Shown: positions 33,976-40,626 of the stretch, piece by piece
Numbering within the stretch: position 1 is the first letter of the stretch
Layout of the letters: every line of letters starts with the position of its first letter
Origin: a virus
IMG/VR virus record: IMGVR_UViG_3300020056_000053
Location: 1-43,490 of that record
Direction: 5' to 3' (one strand)
DNA: 43,490 nt
Made by a program: the position numbers and the translations under genes
Notes under the pieces: model-generated
What the model was told of the DNA's origin: nothing
Database searches by the model: none
What the model saw: only the letters and a program-made list of their open reading frames with translations

Positions 33976-34137
33976 ATGGCAAAAAGTAAACCAGTATGGG
34001 ACAAACCACGTCCCAAAGATCTAGGAAAATCTAAAAAACTTACACCTTCACAAAAGGCAAAGGCAAAAGCTAGAGCTAAAGCTAATGGTCGTAAATATCC
34101 TAATATGGTGGACAACATGTGGGCAGCTAGCAGGTAG
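33976..34137 (+). CDS. Small basic phage protein, 53 aa
   Basis: This basic protein has a Lys/Ala-rich core (KKLTPSQKAKAKARAKANGR) followed by KYPNMVDNMWAA. From memory, the pattern LTPxQKxxAKxRAKxxGRxYPNxVDN recurs in many tailed phages and has no known function. It ends at TAG 34135-34137. The same frame stays open after this TAG for 35 more codons and encodes a zinc ribbon. Confidence 0.65.
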   Translation: MAKSKPVWDKPRPKDLGKSKKLTPSQKAKAKARAKANGRKYPNMVDNMWAASR

Positions 34138-34245
34138 GATCATACGAAAGTATCTTGTCCTAAATGCGGACAACCTCTTCTTGTCAAAAACAGTAAATTA
34201 TACTGTACAAATCCCCAATGCAAAGACTATACTAAGGTTAAGTAA
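34138..34245 (+). CDS. Zinc-ribbon ORF lacking a start codon, in frame after TAG
   Basis: The frame continues directly after the TAG of the 53-aa gene and encodes a compact four-Cys ribbon: CPKCG, then about 14 residues, then CTNPQC, before TAA at 34243-34245. No ATG, GTG or TTG occurs in this frame before the first Cys. The possibilities are readthrough of the amber codon, a non-standard start (ACG 34144 is in frame), a base error in the assembly, or a decayed gene. The intact Cys spacing argues against decay. Confidence 0.45.
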   Translation, partial: DHTKVSCPKCGQPLLVKNSKLYCTNPQCKDYTKVK

Positions 34246-34257
34246 ACAGGGAGAATA

Positions 34258-34821
34258 ATGAAAATACAAGTTGTTCGTACACAGTTCGGCATAGACGCTA
34301 CTAATGGTCTTATGTATATTGACGGTAAGTTTGAGTGTTATACACTTGAAGATCAATATCAAGCAGTAAAAGTAATGCACGAAACCTGCATACCTGAAGG
34401 TACATACGATATAAAGTTTAGAAAAGTTGGTGGATTTCACCAGAAATACAGTGCAAGATATAAGAATGCACACTACGGAATGTTAGAATTACAAAACGTT
34501 CCTGGATTTCAATACATACTTATACACTCTGGGAATACGGACGAGCATACATCAGGTTGTATTTTGACAGGTAACACACAACAAGATCTTGATCTAGGTA
34601 AAGACGGTATGATTGGACAATCACGCATAGCGTATCAAAACATGTATGCAAAGGTTGCAAAAGTATTACTACAAGGTAAACCAGTTACATTAGAAGTAAG
34701 TAAGATAAATTTAGATGGTGCTGCCGCACCAGAACAAAGTTCCGATAGTAAAACGTTGGATTCTATTCACGAAAAAGTGACACGAATTGACGCTAAACTA
34801 CAGGGAAGACCAATAATATAG
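34258..34821 (+). CDS. Endolysin candidate, DUF5675 / L,D-transpeptidase-like fold
   Basis: This 187-aa protein has the DUF5675 pattern: CYTLEDQYQ (about 27-35), ETCIPEGTYDIKF (about 42-54) and ILIHSGNTDEHTSGCILTG (about 87-105), whose H90, S99, G100 and C101 match the H...SxGC active site of YkuD-type folds. Such phage proteins are taken to act on peptidoglycan. A C-terminal 40-residue helical tail could be a wall-binding or oligomerising part. It lies directly before a holin, which supports a lysis role. GGGAG precedes the ATG. Confidence 0.68.
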   Translation: MKIQVVRTQFGIDATNGLMYIDGKFECYTLEDQYQAVKVMHETCIPEGTYDIKFRKVGGFHQKYSARYKNAHYGMLELQNVPGFQYILIHSGNTDEHTSGCILTGNTQQDLDLGKDGMIGQSRIAYQNMYAKVAKVLLQGKPVTLEVSKINLDGAAAPEQSSDSKTLDSIHEKVTRIDAKLQGRPII

Positions 34822-34833
34822 ACTGGAGATAAT

Positions 34834-35025
34834 ATGAGTGATGAACTCAAAGCACTTATCGAAAAAGTTGTATGGACATTCATTGAAGCATTTGGTTCTG
34901 CTTTACTTGTAGGTCCTGCACTCGACTTAGACATTACAGCAATCCAAGCTGCAGCAATTGCAGGTGGTGGATCAGTGATAGTAGTACTAAAAGAGTATGC
35001 AAAAAAACAACTCGCAGGTAAGTAA
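34834..35025 (+). CDS. Holin (r1t-like)
   Basis: This 63-aa protein has two hydrophobic helices (VVWTFIEAFGSALLVGPAL and IQAAAIAGGGSVIVVLKEYA) separated by DLDI and a basic tail KKQLAGK. This is the typical r1t-type holin layout. It lies 12 bases after the endolysin candidate and has a GGAGA ribosome site, making an endolysin-holin pair. Confidence 0.72.
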   Translation: MSDELKALIEKVVWTFIEAFGSALLVGPALDLDITAIQAAAIAGGGSVIVVLKEYAKKQLAGK

Positions 35026-36217
35026 ACTTACTGCAACCCAACAGGACGTAGCACACAACGAAGTTAAAGATACACCAAGTCACCCCAATGGTTGGGAACC
35101 TGGCGTAGAATTTAATTACAAAACTAAGACAGGCACAATAACAACAAGAGCTATGGACAATGCTAGTCCAGAGTTTAATGATCTTCTTAGATCGTGGGGA
35201 TTCGATCCTGATAAGTATTCTATTCTAAATGACACTATTCGTGTAAGCACGTGGGATATGAATATGGGCAAAGGAGACGTGCAACAAGCATGGGCATACA
35301 AAGCACAGATTGTTTACAAAGAACATGCACTAGACAAAGAAGATTATGATCGTATATCTAAGTGGATCCAGACTTACAAGCGTAAAGCTAAACCTAAAGT
35401 AACAAAACCTAAAGCTAGTTTTTTTGTTGCTATATCTGATCTACAGTTAGGCAAGCGTGATGGCGGTGGTACTGAAGCTATTGTTAATAGATTTTTAGAA
35501 AAGATAGATACAGTACGTGATCGTTATAACTTCTTGCGTAAAGCAGGAGTGCAGCTAGATCAGTTAACAGTTGTAGGATTAGGTGATATAGTCGAGGGCT
35601 GCGTAGGATTTTACCCACAAGCAATGGGACCGAACGGAGTCGAACTTGATTATCGTAATCAAATGAAGTTAGCTAGAAGACTTATTGCTAAAGCATTAGT
35701 TGAATGGTCAAGAGACTTTGATGTAGTTGTAGTAGGTGCAGTACCAGGTAATCATGGAACTAAAAGAATTGCAAAGAATCTTGCACCAACAGGTGAGATG
35801 GACAACTATGACATAGAAGTGTTTGAACAGATTGCAGAAATATTTGCAGATAAACCACAGTACAAACATGTAAAGTTTGTTATACCAGATGAACCACACT
35901 TATCATTAAATGTATGTGGCACAAACATGAGCTTTACTCATGGACATCTTGCAGGTTACAGTGGATCGGTAGAAAATAAACTAATGAACTGGTGGAAGAA
36001 CCAGACATTTGGTGGATTCCATGCAGGATCCAGTGACATTCTTGTGACAGGTCATTACCATCATCACCGTGAATTACATGATGGACGCACCTGGATCCAG
36101 GTACCTAGCTTAGATGAGTCAACATGGTTTGAGCAGCAAGCAGGTAAGAAAACCAAACAAGGTGTAATGACTATGGTTATAGATCATAAAGGACACAATA
36201 ATAAAGAGATAGTATAA
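34997..36217 (+). CDS. Metallophosphoesterase (calcineurin-like)
   Basis: This 406-aa protein carries the five metal-site blocks of the family: SDLQLGK (about 146-152, Gln at the usual His of DxH), GLGDIVEG (about 194-201), PGNHG (about 249-253), THGHLAG (about 314-320) and TGHYHHH (about 351-357). Related phage proteins act as DNA exonucleases or repair phosphoesterases, but this is inferred. The first 140 residues are a separate domain rich in charged and aromatic residues. ATG 34997 lies inside the holin gene and has a poor ribosome site; the next in-frame ATG is about 51 codons later. Confidence 0.75.
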   Translation: MQKNNSQVSKLTATQQDVAHNEVKDTPSHPNGWEPGVEFNYKTKTGTITTRAMDNASPEFNDLLRSWGFDPDKYSILNDTIRVSTWDMNMGKGDVQQAWAYKAQIVYKEHALDKEDYDRISKWIQTYKRKAKPKVTKPKASFFVAISDLQLGKRDGGGTEAIVNRFLEKIDTVRDRYNFLRKAGVQLDQLTVVGLGDIVEGCVGFYPQAMGPNGVELDYRNQMKLARRLIAKALVEWSRDFDVVVVGAVPGNHGTKRIAKNLAPTGEMDNYDIEVFEQIAEIFADKPQYKHVKFVIPDEPHLSLNVCGTNMSFTHGHLAGYSGSVENKLMNWWKNQTFGGFHAGSSDILVTGHYHHHRELHDGRTWIQVPSLDESTWFEQQAGKKTKQGVMTMVIDHKGHNNKEIV

Positions 36218-36220
36218 AGC

Positions 36221-36244
36221 AAAGCGGACTCACAGGTCCGCTTT
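36221..36244 (+). terminator. Terminator after the metallophosphoesterase
   Basis: AAAGCGGAC (36221-36229) pairs with GTCCGCTTT (36236-36244) around TCACAG, followed by ATT. The stem is strong; the T-run is short. The same AGCGGAC/GTCCGCT core is used by the terminator at 43248-43269. Confidence 0.75.
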
Positions 36245-36311
36245 ATTGCTTGTGGGAAGGAGTTGTCTAACGTTATGACACGTAAGATAACTATATCCAC
36301 AGATTACTGCA

Positions 36312-36320
36312 TGCTATAAT
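36312..36320 (+). promoter_or_regulatory. Extended -10 promoter of the candidate small RNA
   Basis: TGCTATAAT is a perfect extended -10 match. Transcription would begin near 36326-36328, and a terminator lies about 75 bases downstream. Confidence 0.6.
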
Positions 36321-36324
36321 AGTT

Positions 36325-36408
36325 GTCAAGTCAATTCATTGGTCAGAGGTTTCCTCCTTTACTCTGATCCTTGACACCAGATCATAACTTCGATCTGGTG
36401 TTTTTACT
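36325..36408 (+). ncRNA. Small RNA or attenuator with anti-Shine-Dalgarno loop
   Basis: After the promoter, GGTCAGAG (36341-36348) pairs with CTCTGATC (36362-36369), leaving a 13-nt loop that contains TTTCCTCCTTTA. CCTCCTTT equals the anti-SD tail of many 16S rRNAs. An outer stem TGTCAAG/CTTGACA (36324-36330 with 36370-36376) would close the structure, but its last three bases are also the first of the terminator stem, so the two compete. The transcript could be a free RNA of about 80 nt or a leader controlling the early block. Confidence 0.5.
36374..36405 (+). terminator. Rho-independent terminator of the small RNA
   Basis: ACACCAGATC (36374-36383) pairs perfectly with GATCTGGTGT (36392-36401) around an 8-nt loop, followed by a T-run to 36405. 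This is the cleanest terminator after the one at 41825. Confidence 0.8.
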
Positions 36409-36434
36409 ATAAATTCTTTACGATTCTGTATTTA

Positions 36435-36445
36435 TGCTATATAAT
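36435..36445 (+). promoter_or_regulatory. -10 promoter of the early/accessory block
   Basis: TGCTATATAAT contains both TATAAT and a TG motif upstream. It is followed by GGGAGG and the ATG at 36464, so the mRNA would have a short leader with a ribosome site. Confidence 0.5.
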
Positions 36446-36463
36446 TAATAGTGGGAGGTAGTA

Positions 36464-36700
36464 ATGACTGCAATTAATACTACGTTTGATGATAACTTTA
36501 TGTTGTCAGAACTTGTACAATCAGTTGGTGAGACTGGTAGAGGATTTGTTGTAATACATAAGAACAGTCCTAAGTACATAGACAGCACAGGTGAGTTACG
36601 TGACTGGTTACACAGACATGGTTTATATATATACCATTTTGAGAACTGGAATAACGTTATACATTATGTATTTGTTAGATCAGAACGCGGCGGCGATTAA
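36464..36700 (+). CDS. Early-block protein, unknown (78 aa)
   Basis: First gene of the block, with ribosome site GGGAGG about 7 bases upstream. The protein is a small alpha/beta type (VGETGRGFVVIHKNS, then HFENWNNVIHYVFVRSE) and is not recognised. No transmembrane or metal motif is seen. Confidence 0.65.
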   Translation: MTAINTTFDDNFMLSELVQSVGETGRGFVVIHKNSPKYIDSTGELRDWLHRHGLYIYHFENWNNVIHYVFVRSERGGD

Positions 36701-36703
36701 GTT

Positions 36704-36904
36704 ATGAACTTATTTACAAGTCAAAAGGAGATGAAGAAGTGGGCGATAGCTATGGCTAACGCATGTGGTGGACAAGAAGTGTCACAGACATCTATTAAAC
36801 TTAATAAAATTAATCCAAAAAAAGTAGAAGATTTAACAACAAAGTTTGTAACTGATTACAACGAAATGATGAATGCTGCTTTAGCTATAGGAGAACAAGA
36901 ATGA
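36704..36904 (+). CDS. Early-block protein, unknown (66 aa)
   Basis: A small, mostly helical protein (KEMKKWAIAMANACGG; ENLTTKF-type helices after it) that is not recognised. It follows the preceding gene by 3 bases and its stop overlaps the next ATG (ATGA). No ribosome site is evident before its ATG. Confidence 0.6.
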   Translation: MNLFTSQKEMKKWAIAMANACGGQEVSQTSIKLNKINPKKVEDLTTKFVTDYNEMMNAALAIGEQE

Positions 36905-37146
36905 GCGCACCTGATCCAATGGACAGAGATGTAAAAGTAATGTTTAGTGATCTAAGTACACGTGATTATATAATTACTGCTAGTAATTTAAAAGAAGCAG
37001 AAGAAGTATTTGATACAATATTTAATCACATGGAACAAAGTATTACAGATATTTTAAAACAATATAGTGTTGGCAAAAAAACAAAAGTGTGGGTAGAATA
37101 CCACATAGATAAAGTACAAGACATGAATGAGGAGGAGAACGACTAA
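36901..37146 (+). CDS. Early-block protein, unknown (81 aa)
   Basis: An acidic small alpha/beta protein with a strand-helix-strand pattern (VKVMFSDLSTRDYIITASN, a helix of E/A/K residues, then TKVWVEYHIDKV). Not recognised. It is coupled to the gene before and after by overlapping start and stop codons; the 3' end GAGGAG is the ribosome site of the next gene. Confidence 0.65.
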   Translation: MSAPDPMDRDVKVMFSDLSTRDYIITASNLKEAEEVFDTIFNHMEQSITDILKQYSVGKKTKVWVEYHIDKVQDMNEEEND

Positions 37147-37904
37147 TGGCATGGCAAGACGAATACGATTTAGTAGAAGATAGACTTAGAAAATTTTGGG
37201 AAGATAATCCTAATGGTAGAGTCAGCACAGAAATTTTATATATAACAGATGATCATAAGTCTGCTGTATTTAGAGCAAGCATATATAAAGATATTGCAGA
37301 TGAAGTACCAGTATCAACTGGTATAGCACAAGACCAACATGGATCAAAAGGTGCAAACCAAACATCATGGATAGAAAATGGTTCAACTTCAGCAGTTGGT
37401 AGAGCATTAGCTAATTGGATTTACGCAGCAAAGAAGAGACCATCAGTCACAGAAATGCAGAAGGTGGAGAACTTGTCGGACAGTCAAGTTACCAAGAGTG
37501 CAGCTAAAACTGGCAACAGCAATAGCTACACTCCTTCACCATCTGTACAAGAAAAGATTAAAGATGTACCTACTGGTCCAGTAGAAGATACTAAAGCAGC
37601 ATTAGAAGAAATTGGTGTAGTGGTTCAGGAAAAAGTTGTAGTAACTAATGGCACAATAGAGCCAAGATGTTTAAGCTGCAGTAGTGAGCTATGGGATAAC
37701 AGAGTAGACAAAGCAAGCGGTAAAATTAAAGATACTTATCCTGACTGGAAGTGTAAGAACAAAGAATGTGACAATGGTAATCCACGTATATATTACATGG
37801 AATCATTCAACGCAGCTAAACAAGCACCAGAAGAATGGTTTATGCCTGCAATGCCTGAAGCAAAAGCAATAGAGGATATTGGCGAAGACGAAGCACCGTT
37901 CTAA
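37146..37904 (+). CDS. ssDNA-annealing (ERF-like) protein with C-terminal zinc ribbon
   Basis: Residues about 5-100 fit a phage ssDNA-annealing or ssDNA-binding type: an N-terminal VEDRLRKFWEDNPNGRVSTEI, a strand VFRASIYKD, then TGIAQDQHGSKGANQTSW and ENGSTSAVGRALANWIYA, which resembles the conserved ETSAVGRALA block of Erf-like proteins. A variable linker follows, then a zinc ribbon CLSC...CKNKEC (about 177-200) and an acidic tail ending in DIGEDEAPF, as found on ssDNA-binding proteins. A role in recombination-dependent replication is inferred. Confidence 0.65.
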   Translation: MAWQDEYDLVEDRLRKFWEDNPNGRVSTEILYITDDHKSAVFRASIYKDIADEVPVSTGIAQDQHGSKGANQTSWIENGSTSAVGRALANWIYAAKKRPSVTEMQKVENLSDSQVTKSAAKTGNSNSYTPSPSVQEKIKDVPTGPVEDTKAALEEIGVVVQEKVVVTNGTIEPRCLSCSSELWDNRVDKASGKIKDTYPDWKCKNKECDNGNPRIYYMESFNAAKQAPEEWFMPAMPEAKAIEDIGEDEAPF

Positions 37905-38038
37905 TGATTCATATAAAAATAATACTTGATACTGGTGGTGTGTTTCAAGACGTAGAAATTGTAGAAAAACCTACACACATTGACTTACAAGTGACAGAAG
38001 AAATTAGGGAAGACGATAACTGGTATGAGCAAGAATAA
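37904..38038 (+). CDS. Small acidic protein, 44 aa
   Basis: The ORF starts at the stop of the previous gene (TAATG) and encodes strands IHIKIILDTGG and QDVEIVEKPTHIDLQV, then an acidic tail. Not recognised. The 3' end overlaps the next small ORF. Confidence 0.5.
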   Translation: MIHIKIILDTGGVFQDVEIVEKPTHIDLQVTEEIREDDNWYEQE

Positions 38039-38171
38039 ACAAAATGATCCTATAAATCCATTTGATGGACCAGGTGTTAAAGTAGGTTCAGAAGAATTTA
38101 AGAACATGGTCATGGGTGTAATGATAAATAAACATTTAGATCCTGATGAAGACTTTGATCTTAGCAAGTGA
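38025..38171 (+). CDS. Small acidic protein, 48 aa
   Basis: This ORF overlaps the preceding one by 14 bases in another frame and ends within the GTG start of the SET gene. It encodes MSKNKQNDPINPFDGPGVKV, then a Met-rich helix (FKNMVMGVMINKHL) and an acidic end. Not recognised; the compact overlaps on both sides support it as a real gene. Confidence 0.5.
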   Translation: MSKNKQNDPINPFDGPGVKVGSEEFKNMVMGVMINKHLDPDEDFDLSK

Positions 38172-38485
38172 CATATAGACCTTTACCTGATTACCTTACA
38201 ATTAAACCAAGCAAGATAGAAGGCATAGGTTTATTTACATTAGTAGATATAGATAAAGGTGTGAACTTAGGAATGTCACATATCATAGACACACCTACGT
38301 TAGATACAATACGCACACCGTTAGGTGGTTTTGTAAATCATAGTGACAAACCTAACTTAAAAAAAGTTTTAGATCATAGAAAATATTATTTATATACGAT
38401 CGTTGACATACCTATGGGCAGTGAATTAACATTGAAATACGAATGGTATGAAGTAGAAGGAGATAACAATGACAATGAGAGATGA
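38168..38485 (+). CDS. SET-domain protein (protein lysine methyltransferase-like)
   Basis: This 105-aa protein is a minimal SET domain: SKIEGIGLFTLVDIDKG (15-31) matches the first SET block, GGFVNHSDKPN (53-63) holds the NHSxxPN motif of the cofactor site, and ELTLKYEWY (86-94) matches the ELTxxY block with the catalytic Tyr. SET enzymes transfer methyl from S-adenosylmethionine to protein lysines. With no pre-SET or post-SET part it is comparable to short viral SET proteins. It starts at GTG 38168. A host DNA-binding or ribosomal protein would be a possible target. Confidence 0.75.
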   Translation: MTYRPLPDYLTIKPSKIEGIGLFTLVDIDKGVNLGMSHIIDTPTLDTIRTPLGGFVNHSDKPNLKKVLDHRKYYLYTIVDIPMGSELTLKYEWYEVEGDNNDNER

Positions 38486-38726
38486 TATATTGCAGCTACT
38501 TGATGATGACAAGTGGCATTGTGCAACAGAACTTATAGAGTTTGGTTGGTCAGCACGCAATAGAATATCAGAGATACGTGCAGATCATGGCGAAGATTAT
38601 ATCTTAGGTCAGAAGTGCAACATGCACACTCACAGAGGTGGTGTCAGCATGTATAAATTAAATGATCAGAAGAAAAAACAACAGTTGTTGAATAGACTTG
38701 AAGATCAAATTCAGCTACAGTTATAG
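38469..38726 (+). CDS. Winged-helix DNA-binding protein candidate
   Basis: This 85-aa protein reads as a winged helix: helix DDILQLLDDDKWHCATELIEFG, a recognition helix SARNRISEIRADHG, then a short beta wing (YILGQKCNMHTHRGGVSMYKL). It may be a small transcriptional regulator of the phage or part of a replication complex. GGAG lies about 6 bases before the ATG at 38469. Confidence 0.6.
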   Translation: MTMRDDILQLLDDDKWHCATELIEFGWSARNRISEIRADHGEDYILGQKCNMHTHRGGVSMYKLNDQKKKQQLLNRLEDQIQLQL

Positions 38727-38728
38727 TA

Positions 38729-39166
38729 ATGAGAGAAGTATTACAGAGCAAAGGCGCACGTAACGTCTGGGATATGATGGACGAATGTAATGGATTTCTT
38801 GAAGCTATTACATACTGTATAGAAGAAGACGAATCAAAGAAGATAGATTTTTTTCCATACGATAGTGCTAGTGAATCTAATCTAGTACAAACAATACTTA
38901 AAATAGATCCTTCATTCCCAACTGATCCTGGACCACACTATGGTGGGGTTAGAGTCGGTATCGTTACTAACAAAGGAGTCGGCGAACTTGAAGTCGTGCA
39001 TGATATGTATGACTACTTTAGTTATTCTTTTATCACACGTGGTACACAAATAGATTATGGTAGGTTGCCGCGTGCAGATATGATTGATTACATAAAAGCT
39101 GTAGCTAAAGTTCTTAATAGTTCTAAAGCATTGAAAGGTAGAAAACTATTTAAGAAAGAAGACTAA
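38729..39166 (+). CDS. Early-block protein, unknown (145 aa)
   Basis: An acidic alpha/beta protein that is not recognised. It contains a Pro/Gly-rich centre (DPSFPTDPGPHYGGVRVGIV) and aromatic-rich strands (HDMYDYFSYSFITRG). It lies 2 bases after the winged-helix gene and its stop overlaps the nuclease ATG. No cysteine or transmembrane motif that would suggest a function. Confidence 0.65.
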   Translation: MREVLQSKGARNVWDMMDECNGFLEAITYCIEEDESKKIDFFPYDSASESNLVQTILKIDPSFPTDPGPHYGGVRVGIVTNKGVGELEVVHDMYDYFSYSFITRGTQIDYGRLPRADMIDYIKAVAKVLNSSKALKGRKLFKKED

Positions 39167-39543
39167 TGTCAAAACAAAAACAACAGGGTACAAAGCTAGA
39201 GACATTCGTAGCAAAAATGTTGAATGGTTCTAGGATTGCGGAAGGTGGTATCAATGACAAGGGAGATGTACTATTTAATTGGAATGGTCAAGATTTTTTT
39301 ATTGAGTGTAAGGCAAGACAATCACTTAATGTTACACGTGAGCTTGCTAAATCTATAAAGAAGTCGAAGTCGCAATTTACAGCACTGGTATGGAAACGTC
39401 TGGTAAAAACTGACAAGAGTCGGCGGCAGCCAGATGGTGTACCAATCATAGTTTGTTTAACTCTTGATACTTTTGTCGAGATCGTTGAATCTAAAATCGG
39501 AAATAGTTTTTATGATGATCCCTTCTGGAAACAATTGCCGTGA
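39166..39543 (+). CDS. PD-(D/E)XK nuclease, Holliday-junction-resolvase-like
   Basis: This 125-aa protein has the fold's active-site series: an N-terminal Glu (KLETF, E12), then GSRIAEGGINDKGDVLF with D34, and FFIECKAR with E47 and K49, giving D-(12)-E-x-K. A basic helical segment follows. Size and motif fit phage resolvases or small recombination nucleases, which process branched DNA before packaging. It follows the ssDNA-annealing-like protein in the same block. Confidence 0.72.
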   Translation: MSKQKQQGTKLETFVAKMLNGSRIAEGGINDKGDVLFNWNGQDFFIECKARQSLNVTRELAKSIKKSKSQFTALVWKRLVKTDKSRRQPDGVPIIVCLTLDTFVEIVESKIGNSFYDDPFWKQLP

Positions 39544-39758
39544 GTCGTACGCAGGATATAGACAAAGCTGCGCGCACAACTGCACTTGCGCTGCAATCTT
39601 TAATGGCGCGTGTTGAATTTGAATACAACAGACATGAACCATGTTTAGTATGCAAAGAAAAATTTATGCACCACATTGACGGACTACCCTGCGAATCAGA
39701 TGACTCCAGGAAAAAGATAATTAGAAACAATCGTTGGAATAAAAACTTGACTAGATAA
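39540..39758 (+). CDS. Small protein with a C-x2-C pair, unknown (72 aa)
   Basis: This GTG-start ORF overlaps the nuclease stop (GTGA). The N-terminal half is helical; the second half has CLVCKEKFMHHIDGLPC, in which C-x2-C, two His and a later Cys could bind zinc, as in small HNH-like or zinc-finger proteins. No complete HNH motif is present. Confidence 0.6.
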   Translation: MSRTQDIDKAARTTALALQSLMARVEFEYNRHEPCLVCKEKFMHHIDGLPCESDDSRKKIIRNNRWNKNLTR

Positions 39759-39795
39759 CTCTTATAAACTAAATTTAATAGTGGAAAGGAGTTGT

Positions 39796-40626
39796 ATGGA
39801 TAAACTAGATATTCATGACGGCAAATTACAGGTTAGAGTTCCTATTACCTTAGCAGATTTAAAGCTGCTTAAAAATATGACAACGCTAGCAAGCAGCAAG
39901 AAAACATTTCATTCAACTAATAAATTGAATAGATTATATTTTGTTGTACAACAAAACGTATGGTATGCCTGGACAACAGACAGTTATGTTCTTGGTATAA
40001 CAGAGTTTTGTAAAGACGATTCAGTTATGGCGCAGTATCAGAAAAATGATCCCCAACCATTACTGAAATACGTTGACAGAGTATATGCAAGTGTTGATGT
40101 TCAAGAGTTCAATACTGATGTAGTAGAAATAAATAAACACTACAACAAAGAACAACTGGACGGACACATGTATCTTAGATTGGAAGGACACACACAGATA
40201 CTGCAGCCGCGTGTTATTACAGATGAGATAACTGGCGCAAAGTATCCTATGCCTGACGGCAAAGAGATTACTACTGACTGGGTAAGTATTGAGATAGACA
40301 ACGCAGGAGTCTTCACAATGTTGAATAAAGTTGACGGCATTGAAGGTGCAAGAGACATATTCAGAAACTTTTGGAGTGACGCACGTGGTTCTATTGGACC
40401 TGACAAGCGCAGACCAATTACTCATATACAGTATTCTCCAGTACATCTAAAGAAGGTTATGACATTTTTAACCTTCAATAAAGATGACCACTTTACATAC
40501 ATGTACAACTATGACGGCAATTTTGCTGACGCAGTATTGTTTCAGAAAACATGCAGCGGCACTGACAATGCAACTAACAAGCATGCCTGGATAATGCCGC
40601 AACGCAGTGAATTGGAGGAGGAATAA
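39796..40626 (+). CDS. Sliding-clamp-like protein (DnaN-like)
   Basis: This 276-aa protein resembles a divergent DNA polymerase III beta clamp. A strand-rich N-terminal part contains YFVVQQNVWYAWTTDSYVLGI (about 50-70), comparable to the TDG-type block of DnaN. The C-terminal part has FTYMYNYDGNFADAVLFQ and ends with HAWIMPQR, resembling the last strand and MPMR end of clamps. The length is shorter than bacterial DnaN (about 366 aa). Since no polymerase is encoded, it may recruit host polymerase. The ATG at 39796 is chosen because AAAGGAG (39785-39791) lies just before it. Confidence 0.5.
   Translation: MDKLDIHDGKLQVRVPITLADLKLLKNMTTLASSKKTFHSTNKLNRLYFVVQQNVWYAWTTDSYVLGITEFCKDDSVMAQYQKNDPQPLLKYVDRVYASVDVQEFNTDVVEINKHYNKEQLDGHMYLRLEGHTQILQPRVITDEITGAKYPMPDGKEITTDWVSIEIDNAGVFTMLNKVDGIEGARDIFRNFWSDARGSIGPDKRRPITHIQYSPVHLKKVMTFLTFNKDDHFTYMYNYDGNFADAVLFQKTCSGTDNATNKHAWIMPQRSELEEE

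Larger units (their letters stand above)
36245..36463 (+). other. Intergenic region with small-RNA locus and promoter
   Basis: This stretch separates the late block from the early block. It begins with GGAAGGAG and a possible 14-codon ORF (36275-36319, weak), then a full extended -10 promoter, a nested hairpin with anti-SD loop, a rho-independent terminator and a second promoter before the gene at 36464. Confidence 0.6.

Noticed and set aside
34834-35050. Programmed frameshift joining the holin and the metallophosphoesterase
   Set aside because: The genes overlap by 29 bases in different frames, but no slippery heptamer next to the holin stop or downstream stem was evident; the ATG at 34997 is a simpler start.
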